This document shows positions 8,391-15,932 of a DNA stretch of 35,274 nt, piece by piece. Source of the stretch: Actinomycetaceae bacterium. Lineage in GTDB: Bacteria; Actinomycetota; Actinomycetes; Actinomycetales; Actinomycetaceae. Made by a program: the position numbers and the translations under genes. The notes under the pieces are model-generated. The model worked only from the letters and a program-made list of their open reading frames with translations. It did no database searches and was not told the origin of the DNA. The first letter of the stretch is position 1. Each line of letters starts with the position of its first letter. The stretch is taken from positions 1 through 35,274 of the forward strand of contig JAQYTG010000014.1 in NCBI GenBank assembly GCA_028724905.1, written 5' to 3'.

Positions 8391-9254
8391 ATGAAAGCGT
8401 TCATACATCAGACAAATGCCATCAGGAAAAAGAGCAACGGCGGCGTCATCGTGTACCACGTGCTGATGGTGATCCTCTGTGCCGTGTGGCTCATCCCGCT
8501 GCTGTGGACGCTATCTCTCTCACTCACTCCGAATGAGTTGCTGAGAGTGGATTCGCAACATCTCATACCACCGGCTTTCACTCTATCGAATTATGCGCAG
8601 GTCTTCGCCGCAGGGCTAACATCCAGATGGTTTATCAACTCGTTGATCGTCACTGTGGTGACGACGGTGATTACCGTCGGCGTGTGTGCAACAGCGGGGT
8701 ATGCTTTTGCGAAACTCCCGTTCTATGGGAGGATGTTCGTCTATGCGCTGACGCTCGCTGGGATGATGGTTCCTAAAGAAGCGATGTTCGTCCCCCTATT
8801 TATGATGGTGGCAGACGTGAATCTCCACAATACCTATCTGGCGCTGATTTTTCCTCGCGTGGCATTCCCACTAGGGGTGTTTATTATGACGCAATTTTTT
8901 AGCCACGTTCCCGATGAGCTTGAAGAAGCAGCGCGCGTCGATGGAGCTTCACAATGGCGTCTCTTCTTCTCCGTGATGCTTCCGATGGCGCGCCCCTCGA
9001 TGGTTGCGCTTTCCACCTTTACCTTTGTGCAAAGTTGGAATGATTACCTGTGGCCGCTAGTCTCTGCCACGAAACCGGAGATGTTTACAGTGACGACGGG
9101 CCTGGCGTCACTCCAAGGAAACTTCGCTCAATCCACAGAGCTAGGTTCGCTCATGGCTCGCGCAGTCGTGGGATCGTTGCCTTTGCTGATCGTTTTCCTC
9201 CTCCTTCAAAAGTACTTAATCCGCGGTATTTCAATGTCTAGTGGTAACAAATAG
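8391..9254 (+). CDS. Sugar ABC transporter permease, MalG type
   Basis: A 287-residue inner-membrane permease of the carbohydrate uptake (CUT1) ABC class. About six hydrophobic helices are visible. The EAA loop that contacts the ATPase reads EEAARVDGASQWRLFFSVMLP at about residues 178-198, with the family's E-A-A...G...LP pattern. The start is set by AGAGGTGAG just before ATG 8391; the frame's earlier ATG at 8259 has no RBS. The gene lies 12 bp before the binding-protein gene. No second permease and no ATPase are in the window. A shared MsiK-type ATPase elsewhere is normal in actinobacteria, but a lone CUT1 permease is not, since these transporters use a MalF/MalG heterodimer. Substrate unknown. 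Confidence 0.9.
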   Translation: MKAFIHQTNAIRKKSNGGVIVYHVLMVILCAVWLIPLLWTLSLSLTPNELLRVDSQHLIPPAFTLSNYAQVFAAGLTSRWFINSLIVTVVTTVITVGVCATAGYAFAKLPFYGRMFVYALTLAGMMVPKEAMFVPLFMMVADVNLHNTYLALIFPRVAFPLGVFIMTQFFSHVPDELEEAARVDGASQWRLFFSVMLPMARPSMVALSTFTFVQSWNDYLWPLVSATKPEMFTVTTGLASLQGNFAQSTELGSLMARAVVGSLPLLIVFLLLQKYLIRGISMSSGNK

Positions 9255-9266
9255 AAAGGGATCTCC

Positions 9267-10639
9267 ATGCGAAAGCGAACATTAGTAACGGCGCTGAGTG
9301 CTCTCGCGTTTTCTCTAGGCTCTTGTGGGCTGGCCTCAGGAGCCAAGCAAGGCTCTTCTGATGGCGGAGCGGCCGATAATATCGCAGCCCAGATCGCTGC
9401 AGTCACCGATGAACAGTTACAGGGGACGAGTATTAAGCTTGCCCGCTTCTTTGGTGACTGTGATGATACTGCTGCACATCAGACGGATATCTCCAAAGCG
9501 ACGACGGAGTGTGAAGCGATTCAGATTCTCACCAACAAGTTTGTGGCCGAAAATAAATGGGGGATTAAGGTTGAGCGGCTCGGGGGAGCGAACTGGTTCT
9601 CGTATTACGACGCTTTGAATGCTGCTCTCGCTAGCTCCGATCGCCCAGATGTGGCAGTGATGCACGGATCGAATTTGCCTGATTATGCATCCAGAGGCCT
9701 GCTTCTGCCACTCGGAGATGAATTAGGCGTCGATCTTTCCGATGCTACCGATCCGGCGAGTGAAGCTATCAGCTTTGACGGTAAAAACTATGCGGTTCCA
9801 TTTGATATTCATGCGATCGTTTCGCACTTAAATATGGATATTCTCGAACAGGCTGGTCTCGTGAAGAACGGGATCTATGAGATGCCCACATCTGCGGAAG
9901 AGTTTTTGGCTGACGCTCAGACGGTGAAAGAAAAGACTGGAAAAACTTACATTGATATTGCACTCACCAACGATCCGATGGCCTCTCGTTTCTGGATGTC
10001 AATGATCTGGCAGCAAGGCGCAGAGTTTATTGATGTGGATCAAAAAACCGCATATGCCGCATCCGATCAGGCAAAAGTGGCACTCAACTTGCTAGTGACT
10101 CTCGCCAAAGAAAGATATGCGGACGTCACTCACGATTATGACGCCTCAATGCAGGCGTTTTCTCGTGGAGGCTCGGCCATCATGTACAACGGATCGTGGG
10201 CCGTCAATCAATTCACCCTTGAGGTACCGTTCCACTACGAGGTAGCAAACGCTCCGATGCTCTTTGATACTCCCGTCACTTGGGCAAACTCTCATACCTG
10301 GGAGTTCCGGTGCAGCAAAAAGCGGATCCTGTGAAATATCGTGCAGCTATTGAATTTGCGAAGTTCTTGTATGAGCATACGGGCGATTGGGCTGTTGCAA
10401 CAGGGCATATGCCATCAATGAAATCGGCACTCGAGTCTGATGAATACATGAACGCGCCCCATCGCAGTCAATATCTAGAAACTGCTCTGAAGTATGGGCA
10501 TATACAACCTCGGGTAGTAACGTGGCCGGCGATTGGCGATCTCATCCAAGCTGACCTTGAAGCTGCATGGCTCAATAATGAGAGCGTTGATTCGGTGCTC
10601 ATAAAGTTACAATCTGATATGAGCGCTGAATTGAAATAG
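9267..10639 (+). pseudogene. Frameshifted sugar-binding lipoprotein (ABC transporter)
   Basis: An extracytoplasmic solute-binding protein of the family 1 type. Residues 1-20 are a lipoprotein signal with the lipobox LGSC, anchoring it to the membrane. Similarity runs through WFSYYDALNAAL, RPDVAVMHGSNL, YAVPFDIHA, MSMIWQQGAEF and AIMYNGSW. After TGG at 10299-10301 the frame breaks: the first frame ends at 10334 with an unrelated tail, while the expected sequence (VPVQQKADPVKYRAAIEFAKFL onward) continues in the other frame from 10304 to the stop at 10639. Restoring one base in the GGG run at 10300-10302 rejoins them as SHTWGVPVQQ and gives about 457 residues, a normal length. It is either a true recent frameshift or a base-calling error. 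Its permease is 12 bp upstream and a LacI-family gene follows. Confidence 0.85.
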
Positions 10640-10688
10640 TGAGATGAGCACGCGCATTGCGTTTCCCGTTGGGAGACTCAGCAGTGCA

Positions 10689-10729
10689 GATGATGGCCGC
10701 ATACGTCAGCCCTGTATGCGGCCATCATC
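10689..10729. terminator. 16-bp perfect hairpin between binding protein and lacI-type gene
   Basis: GATGATGGCCGCATAC (10689-10704) and its exact inverted copy (10714-10729) are separated by the 9-nt loop GTCAGCCCT. It lies 49 bp after the binding-protein stop and ends 15 bp before the regulator's ATG. No T-tract follows on either strand. A U-less terminator of the transport operon is the simplest reading; an operator or a leader structure for the regulator is possible. Confidence 0.6.
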
Positions 10730-10744
10730 GCATAGACTACGTAT

Positions 10745-11764
10745 ATGAGACGCAAACACGAACCGAATATGATGGATGTTGCACGCAAAGCAGGTGTTTC
10801 TCAGCGAACCGTCTCGAACGTCGTCAATAACTATCAGTATGTTCGCCCTGAAACTCGCCAGCGAGTTCAAGATGCGATTCGTGAGCTGGGTTTTGTGCCG
10901 AATGTGGCTGCCCAGAAATTGCGCATGGGCAGCACAGGCATCGTTGCGCTCGCCATTCCTAACGTTTCGTGGCCGTATTTCGCTGAGATGGCTCATTTGA
11001 TTCATAAGTTTGTGGTGGAAAATAATCGCACGTTGCTGGTGGCAGAGACAGAGGGGAATGCCGAATATGAGCGCAATACGCTTGAAGGCTTTCGTTCGCA
11101 AGTGATTGACGGACTGATTTTATCTCCCATTGAACTCGCCGCTGCCGACTTAAAAGAGATGAAACTGGGAATTCCGGTGGTGCTGCTGGGGGAGAGAATT
11201 TCAGATGTGGATCATCTGCACCTGTCTATCGACAATGTCGGAGCCGCTCAAGAAGTAATTTTCCACCTTTATGAGCAAGGGGCGCGTACTTTTCTTATTG
11301 TGGGGGCTATGCAGACTGTGGCGACGGCATCGGCAGGTGTACTCCGATATGAAGGGTTTACTCAAGCCTTCGAGCTGTGTGGCGTTCGCTCTGAGAATTG
11401 GGAGCTGCTACCGGCCTCACCTTGGACGAGTGAGGGCGCCTATGGTGCGATGAACGACTATCTTGTGAGCCATCAGCTCCCTGATGCAATTGTCGCCATG
11501 AACGACCTCTTAGCTCTGGGGGCTCTCAGAGCGTGCGTAGACAGGGGGATCAGGATCCCTCAGGACGTACTGCTGACGGGGTGGGATGATATTGAGGCTT
11601 CTCGGATGAGCGTTCCGCAGATAACGACTGTAGCGCCAGACAAAAATCGGATCGCTAGGGAAGCGGTGGCGGGGTTGATCGCCCAAATGCAGGGAGAGAA
11701 AGTTGCGCAAACGGATGTGGTAGTGGATCACGTCTTCAAAGTTCGAGAGTCGTCGCAATCCTAG
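10745..11764 (+). CDS. LacI-family transcriptional regulator
   Basis: A 339-residue repressor-type protein. Residues 9-55 are the LacI helix-turn-helix and hinge (MMDVARKAGVSQRTVSNVVNN, then RPETRQRVQDAIRELGFVPNVAAQKLR). The rest is the two-lobed periplasmic-binding-protein-like effector domain, with GIVALAIPN at its start, DGLILSP, DAIVAMNDLLALGALRA and VLLTGWDDIEASR. It very likely senses a sugar and controls the adjacent transport genes. No Shine-Dalgarno precedes ATG 10745; TAGACT at 10733-10738 is placed so that transcription could begin at the ATG, making a leaderless message. The 16-bp hairpin lies just upstream. Effector unknown. Confidence 0.92.
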   Translation: MRRKHEPNMMDVARKAGVSQRTVSNVVNNYQYVRPETRQRVQDAIRELGFVPNVAAQKLRMGSTGIVALAIPNVSWPYFAEMAHLIHKFVVENNRTLLVAETEGNAEYERNTLEGFRSQVIDGLILSPIELAAADLKEMKLGIPVVLLGERISDVDHLHLSIDNVGAAQEVIFHLYEQGARTFLIVGAMQTVATASAGVLRYEGFTQAFELCGVRSENWELLPASPWTSEGAYGAMNDYLVSHQLPDAIVAMNDLLALGALRACVDRGIRIPQDVLLTGWDDIEASRMSVPQITTVAPDKNRIAREAVAGLIAQMQGEKVAQTDVVVDHVFKVRESSQS

Positions 11765-11855
11765 AGCTTTGCGGTTCTACTCTCTGAGGAGAGGCTTGGC
11801 TCGTGGCGTGTGCTATCTTTCTCGCACGGTGCATTTCTTTCCCGCACAGCGCGCT

Positions 11856-11882
11856 CGCGGACAGCAGAGACTGGAGTCCGCG
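11856..11882. terminator. Weak hairpin between lacI-type gene and SH3b gene
   Basis: CGCGGAC (11856-11862) and GTCCGCG (11876-11882) are exact inverted copies with a 13-nt loop, between two convergent genes. There is no T-tract. A smaller CTCTC-TGAG-GAGAG hairpin lies at about 11778-11791, nearer the end of the regulator gene. Either could help end transcription. Confidence 0.25.
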
Positions 11883-11899
11883 GGTAGTAGAGACCGGAC

Positions 11900-12637
11900 T
11901 TACTGGTAGGAGCCAGGATACGTGGGGTAGTAGTAGGGATTTTGCTGTGCGCTCGTTTGCTGTGCGTCATTTTGTTGAACGCCCTGTTGCTGAGTACCCT
12001 TTTTCCTCATAAACAACAAGTAAAGTAAAACGGCCGACAAAATGCAGATCAGGATGACGAGTGCCACCACTATGATGACCAGCGGAAGAAAAGCGTCGTC
12101 GTTGTCTGCGCTAGCTGGCTGCTCCGATGTGGGTGGTGTTTTTCCGGCAGCCGTTGGTGCTTTCCGCTTATCAGAAGATGCGGAATCTGGTTTCTTGTCT
12201 GATGGCTTAGGATCGGGCGGATTTGTTGCTTTAGGTGTGGTGGATTGAGGAGCTGGAGCACTGGGCTGCGCAGATTTCGGCTCAGGATCGTTTATTGGCG
12301 TCACCTCACTGGAAGCTATCCAGCCCTGAGGGCTTTCCGTTCGCAGCCAGGTGAGATCGGAATCTAGCCCCTTGATAGTAGCGAGAACGTGCAGGGTCTC
12401 TCCAGGGTCTTTGAAATCCAGCTTTGGGCAGCTCACACTAGGACAATTGCGGATATTTACCCCATCGTATGCGGTGACGAGCACATAATAATCTGCGGGG
12501 CTCTCATTCCCGTCCCAAGGTAGCGCGCCGTCCGCCAAGGCAGGTGGCGGACAAGACAGAGATACCAGAGCTATGATCAAACCGACAAGAGGTAAAGACA
12601 GCCACTTCTTCACTATCCGGCTGCTAGCGGTGTTCAT
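11900..12637 (-). CDS. Secreted SH3b-domain protein with single C-terminal membrane helix
   Basis: A 245-residue protein. Residues 1-36 are a signal peptide ending in PALADG. Residues about 50-115 form a bacterial SH3 domain (VNIRNCPSVSCPKL, ETLHVLATIKG, TWLRTESPQGWIASSEV). A Pro/Lys/Ser-rich linker follows (about 116-182), then a membrane helix (about 183-210), RKK, and a cytoplasmic tail of four 5-residue units (GTQQQ, GVQQN, DAQQT, SAQQN) and a Pro/Tyr end. SH3b domains often bind cell-wall peptide. The frame extends 11 codons further, but AAGGAGA 6 nt before ATG 12637 fixes the start. It is the last gene of a three-gene operon, 29 bp after the small membrane protein. Function unknown. Confidence 0.85.
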   Translation of the reverse strand: MNTASSRIVKKWLSLPLVGLIIALVSLSCPPPALADGALPWDGNESPADYYVLVTAYDGVNIRNCPSVSCPKLDFKDPGETLHVLATIKGLDSDLTWLRTESPQGWIASSEVTPINDPEPKSAQPSAPAPQSTTPKATNPPDPKPSDKKPDSASSDKRKAPTAAGKTPPTSEQPASADNDDAFLPLVIIVVALVILICILSAVLLYLLFMRKKGTQQQGVQQNDAQQTSAQQNPYYYPTYPGSYQ

Positions 12638-12666
12638 CTGGTGTCTCCTTACTTCGACTATGCGAA

Positions 12667-13017
12667 TCATATCAGCATCCCCACTGAAGCGGATGCCATA
12701 TTGGCGGCAAACGAGAAGAGAAATGGATGGGGGATATCCGCAATCGTCCGCTGGTACAGATACCCCTCTAGCAGAAATACAGCAGGTTCAAAGAGCAGTA
12801 ACAGCCACAAGCTATCGCGTCCCATACTGCTGAAGCTCAACGTCACCATAATCAGATTGAGCAGCGGGTTGGTGATGAGATTGACCAGAATCACCACGAT
12901 TATCGAACGGATCTTAGTCATTCCCCAGATAAATGCCACAATGAGTTCGCATACAAGCGTGATGGACAGATTGATTACGAGTGAGCCGACCAATATGTAG
13001 AGGAAATAGGCAAGCAT
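12667..13017 (-). CDS. Small four-helix membrane protein of unknown function
   Basis: I do not recognise this 116-residue protein. It is almost wholly hydrophobic and fits four membrane helices (about 3-31, 37-60, 69-88 and 97-115). Polar residues inside the helices are notable: Glu24, Asn46, a T-N-P turn at 49-51, Asn54, Glu77, Glu84 followed by G-Y-L-Y, and Asn106. This suggests a function in the membrane rather than simple anchoring. TAAGGAT before ATG 13017 is a good RBS. It lies 16 bp after the transporter-like gene and 29 bp before the SH3b gene, so the three are probably one transcript and work together. Confidence 0.75.
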   Translation of the reverse strand: MLAYFLYILVGSLVINLSITLVCELIVAFIWGMTKIRSIIVVILVNLITNPLLNLIMVTLSFSSMGRDSLWLLLLFEPAVFLLEGYLYQRTIADIPHPFLFSFAANMASASVGMLI

Positions 13018-13033
13018 GAGGATCCTTACGGAG

Positions 13034-14119
13034 CTATTTTTGGGTTAAGCGACAAAAATCGTTGCTTAACCCTATTTTTGCTTCTAGGCACAGCAAAGAT
13101 CCGACTAGGAAAGTTACCAGGATGAGCAAGACGGGCGAAGCTAACTGCGCAGTGGAGAAAAACAGCATCGGGAAAAATCCGACGAGATGAAAGATCTTGT
13201 ATAAGCCGAAACCTGCGCCAACTGCGGGTTGCAGCCGCCTCACTAAGCGGACGATCACGGTGGCGGCAGGGATGTTGATGGCGAATAAGAAGATCAGCTC
13301 TACTGCGATATGTGATGGTGCAAACCCTGCACATAGCACGGCAATCAAAGATGAGATCGCAACAGTGCGTTGGTAGCCGAAACGATCTGCGCATAGCCCG
13401 CCGAGAGCTTTGCCAAGCAAGATCGCGATTGCCGCAGCCCAGAGGGCAGCCTCAGGGCTTTGAGTCAAAGGAAGGATGGCGAAAAGGAAAGATTGGGCGA
13501 TAATCGCGAGGACGAGGATGGGCACCGCCAGGAAAAAATTCTTGTCGATGCGTAGCTGACGGGTGGCGTTCGCCCTCTCGGCGGAGATGTTCCAAGTTGT
13601 TTCAGTAGCTCCCACAGCGAGTAAAAACACCATGATGAGCACTGCCCCTGCCAGTAGCGGCCACGAAATATCGTAGTGGGCGAACGCCGCCTGCCGTCCA
13701 AGAAATACACCAAAAGACCCCGATGCTACGAAAGGAGCCAACGGGGCGTACAGGTGCGGACGATCCAAGAGTACTTGCCGTCCTAGTGAAACATGGATAC
13801 AGGCTGCTCCCAGCCCCACGATACCGGCCAGCAGCAGCGGTGTGTGCGCACAGAAATATCCCAAGATGAAGAGCAAGGCGCCCACGGCGGCACAGTAATG
13901 GTTGCGGTGGATGACATCGCAGAAAAGTCCGATCAACAGCTGCAGTCCGTAGTCGCAAAAGTTGTAGATCGCTAGTGTTTGTATCATGTGCTGCTGTGAG
14001 GATAGGTGTGGCCCCATCACTGCGATGAGGAAAAAGTTCGCCATGCATTCAAAATAGAAATGCCCAAAAGTGTAGGCCGATAGACGCATAGGGAAACGCG
14101 GCACCTTTATCAGCTGCAT
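13034..14119 (-). CDS. MFS-like multi-pass transporter, first gene of an uncharacterised operon
   Basis: A 361-residue protein with about 10-12 hydrophobic helices in a major-facilitator-like pattern, slightly shorter than usual (about 400). A loop-2/3-like segment (LFCDVIHRNH) and, in the second half, LGKALGGLCADRFGYQRT resemble the GxxxDRxGRR signature that follows helices 2 and 8 in this superfamily. The conserved first-half signature is degenerate. Substrate cannot be read. AAGGTGA before ATG 14119 fixes the start. The last codons overlap a 9-bp inverted repeat (13042-13072). The small membrane protein and the SH3b protein follow at 16 and 29 bp. The hydrophobic pattern is certain, the MFS assignment fairly likely. 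Confidence 0.75.
   Translation of the reverse strand: MQLIKVPRFPMRLSAYTFGHFYFECMANFFLIAVMGPHLSSQQHMIQTLAIYNFCDYGLQLLIGLFCDVIHRNHYCAAVGALLFILGYFCAHTPLLLAGIVGLGAACIHVSLGRQVLLDRPHLYAPLAPFVASGSFGVFLGRQAAFAHYDISWPLLAGAVLIMVFLLAVGATETTWNISAERANATRQLRIDKNFFLAVPILVLAIIAQSFLFAILPLTQSPEAALWAAAIAILLGKALGGLCADRFGYQRTVAISSLIAVLCAGFAPSHIAVELIFLFAINIPAATVIVRLVRRLQPAVGAGFGLYKIFHLVGFFPMLFFSTAQLASPVLLILVTFLVGSLLCLEAKIGLSNDFCRLTQK
13042..13072. repeat. 9-bp inverted repeat at the end of the MFS-like gene
   Basis: GGGTTAAGC (13042-13050) and GCTTAACCC (13064-13072) flank a 13-bp loop. T-runs lie on the outside of both arms as read on the plus strand (TTTTT before, TATTTTT after). In the minus-strand message it overlaps the last codons of the MFS-like gene and ends about 24 nt before the next start, so it could modulate translation or transcript ratio. 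On the plus strand it looks terminator-like, but no plus gene precedes it. Confidence 0.4.
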
Positions 14120-14426
14120 TGATTCACCTTATCATTGCCCGCTATTGAAAGCCACAACTGAGAGTTTTGTTTTCGTGACGCCACTTCATTTTGGGGATAA
14201 GTTGAAGAATCCTGGGTTTAGCGGATTGGGGATAAGTAGCGGATTGGGGTTAGCGGACATTAATGGTTGCTTATTATCGGGTTTTTGCCTGCGGTGGTGG
14301 GGAAAACTTGTGGTTCGAATTTGTTTTGGGTTTCGTTGGGTGGTGCGCTTTTATCTTGGCATTAGCTCTAGCCGCTGTATTCGGTGTTGAGCCGTGGGAT
14401 CTCACTAGGCCGCCGCAGGATATGCC
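14120..14426. other. Intergenic region before tRNA-Lys
   Basis: About 300 bp with no gene I can support. G-rich units repeat at about 14193-14262: TTTGGGGATAAG, ATTGGGGATAAG and ATTGGGGTTAGC, two of them preceded by TAGCGG. CGTGACG occurs at 14174-14180 within GTTTTCGTGACG, a string found again at 15749-15760. A plus-strand frame from 14263 has a hydrophobic stretch but no RBS, and it runs antisense through tRNA-Lys. Confidence 0.5.
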
Positions 14427-14452
14427 AAACGCTCGCCGATCGGCGAGCGTTT
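14427..14452 (-). terminator. Perfect 26-bp palindrome after tRNA-Lys
   Basis: A continuous palindrome with left half AAACGCTCGCCGA. It directly follows the 3' end of tRNA-Lys on the minus strand. As RNA it folds to an 11-bp stem with a GAUC loop ending in UUU, so it is most simply the tRNA terminator. Confidence 0.75.
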
Positions 14453-14459
14453 CCAGTAG

Positions 14460-14532
14460 TACACCGCCAGGGACTCGAACCCTGAACCCATTGATTAAGA
14501 GTCAATTGCTCTGCCAGTTGAGCTAGCGGTGC
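14460..14532 (-). tRNA. tRNA-Lys (CTT)
   Basis: A 73-nt cloverleaf: D arm GCTC...GAGC, anticodon loop CTCTTAA with anticodon CTT (reads AAG), T arm CAGGG-TTCGAGT-CCCTG, discriminator A. Acceptor GCACCGC pairs with GCGGTGT, leaving a G1-U72 wobble. CCA is not encoded. The palindrome at 14427-14452 is its likely terminator. Confidence 0.95.
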
Positions 14533-14610
14533 GCAACGAGTGTTACTTTAATCTGCTAGAGGAGAATTTCGCAAGTTTCGCGTGGATCCTGGGCTGTGAG
14601 TTCGTTCATG

Positions 14611-14650
14611 CAATAAACTGAAACGGTATCTCACTCAAAGGAGTTTATTG
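14611..14650 (+). promoter_or_regulatory. Inverted repeat overlapping the ATP-grasp start site
   Basis: CAATAAACT (14611-14619) and AGTTTATTG (14642-14650) are exact inverted copies. The right arm covers the end of the Shine-Dalgarno AAAGGAG and the first base of the GTG start. If the left arm is transcribed, the hairpin would hide the initiation site. The left arm also contains AATAAA, which could be a -10 element; then it would act only as DNA. Confidence 0.4.
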
Positions 14651-15582
14651 TGTCTGCACCTGTCGTCACCCTCGCCACTAGTTCGCAATTTCCGAATCTC
14701 GATGCCGATGAAGTTAATCTGCCAGATGCCTTGCGTGATCGGGGAATGGAGCCGCGTATTGCGATTTGGGATGATCCGTCTGTCAATTGGGATGAAGCTG
14801 GAGTCGTCGTAGTGCGTTCGGTGCGCGATTATGCGGCTGATCGTGAGGCTTTTATCCGCTGGGCGCAGTCGGTTCCGCGTATTTTGAATTCTGCTCAGAC
14901 GATGGCATGGAATACCGACAAGCACTATTTGAAAGCTCTGGATCAGCTCGGCCTCCCCGTCATTCCGACGATATGGCTAGAGCCGGAGCAGCATTTAAGT
15001 AAACATCAGATCCATTCACGTTTTCCCTCTCAGGGAGATTTCGTTGTGAAACCTGCGATCTCTTCTGGTGGGCGCGGTACTGGACGCTATACGGCCACAG
15101 ATGCTTCTAGCAGGGGAGATGCTATTGCGCACGCTATGTACGAGCTGTCCCAAGGGCGAGCAGTGATGGTGCAGCGGTATCTCGATGTGATTGATCGAAC
15201 TGGCGAGACGTCGCTCATTTATTTTAACGGTATGCCCTCCTATACGGTGGAGAAAGAGCCGATGCTCCACCCGCGCTTCAGCACGGTGGCCAATTCCAAC
15301 GTCGTCGAAGAGCAGGTGCTCAGATCTGTAAAAGCTAATGCCGAAGCGTGGCGTTGGGGTGAACAAATTCGCATCGCTATCCACAAGCACATTAAAGATA
15401 CGATCGGGCGAGATGAACTTTTGCTTTTCAACCGCGTGGATATTGTGCGTGGAGATGAGCATTCAGATTCGGAATTCTATGTGATGGAAGTGAGTCTGAT
15501 CGACGGCTCGCTCTACCTCAGCACGGACGATGAACATCTCGCCGCGTTTGCTGATGCCATCCAAATGCGCGCTTTTTGGTGA
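14650..15582 (+). CDS. ATP-grasp enzyme of unknown substrate
   Basis: A 310-residue protein with a GTG start 6 nt after AAAGGAG. The N-terminal 95 residues form a small alpha/beta domain ending WNTDKHYLKALDQLGLPVIPT, the usual entry into the ATP-grasp fold. Then come DFVVKPAISSGGRGTGRY (nucleotide-binding Lys and flexible glycine loop, about 129-146), VMVQRYLD, SLIYFNGMPSYTVEKEP, LFNRVDIVRGD and the metal-binding end YVMEVSLIDGSLYL. ATP-grasp enzymes join a carboxylate to an amine or thiol by way of an acyl phosphate. The closest shape is the RimK/glutathione-synthetase-like group common in actinobacteria. It stands alone between two tRNA genes, so context does not show the substrate. Confidence 0.85.
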   Translation: MSAPVVTLATSSQFPNLDADEVNLPDALRDRGMEPRIAIWDDPSVNWDEAGVVVVRSVRDYAADREAFIRWAQSVPRILNSAQTMAWNTDKHYLKALDQLGLPVIPTIWLEPEQHLSKHQIHSRFPSQGDFVVKPAISSGGRGTGRYTATDASSRGDAIAHAMYELSQGRAVMVQRYLDVIDRTGETSLIYFNGMPSYTVEKEPMLHPRFSTVANSNVVEEQVLRSVKANAEAWRWGEQIRIAIHKHIKDTIGRDELLLFNRVDIVRGDEHSDSEFYVMEVSLIDGSLYLSTDDEHLAAFADAIQMRAFW

Positions 15583-15855
15583 GGCGTATGTGAAACCTGG
15601 GCAGGTAGTCTGATGGGGCATGACCTGATGGGGCACGTTCTAGTGAGTGTGTCGTCACGCCGTTCTCAACTTCGGTACGTCTCTAACCTGCGGGAGGCGC
15701 TTGCTCGGTGGCGCTCAGTTTGCGCGCTGTGGCAGTGGGGTGTTTTTAGTTTTCGTGACGGCGTTCACCTCGTCTCGTTTATGCAAGGAGCGCTTTCGTT
15801 GGTATAGTTTTAATTCGTCGCAAGGGCGCTAGCTCGGCTAGGCCGTGCGGGCTAT

Positions 15856-15932
15856 GGTGGATGTAGTTCAGCTGGTAGAGCACCTGGTTGTGGTCCAGGA
15901 CGTCGCGGGTTCGAGTCCCGTCATCCACCCCA
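15856..15932 (+). tRNA. tRNA-His (GTG)
   Basis: Acceptor GTGGATG pairs with CATCCAC. Anticodon loop TTGTGGT has anticodon GTG, T arm CGGG-TTCGAGT-CCCG. G at 15856 is the extra G-1 typical of tRNA-His, opposite discriminator C (15929). CCA is encoded at 15930-15932. In many actinobacteria tRNA-His lies near orn; here it lies tail to tail with orn. Confidence 0.95.

Noticed and set aside
8391..11764. Complete maltose-type ABC operon linked to malQ
   Set aside because: No second permease or ATPase is present, malQ is 14 kb away, and the binding protein is frameshifted; a maltodextrin substrate is not supported.
14263..14526. Small hydrophobic plus-strand reading frame
   Set aside because: No ribosome binding site, and its second half runs antisense through tRNA-Lys and the palindrome.
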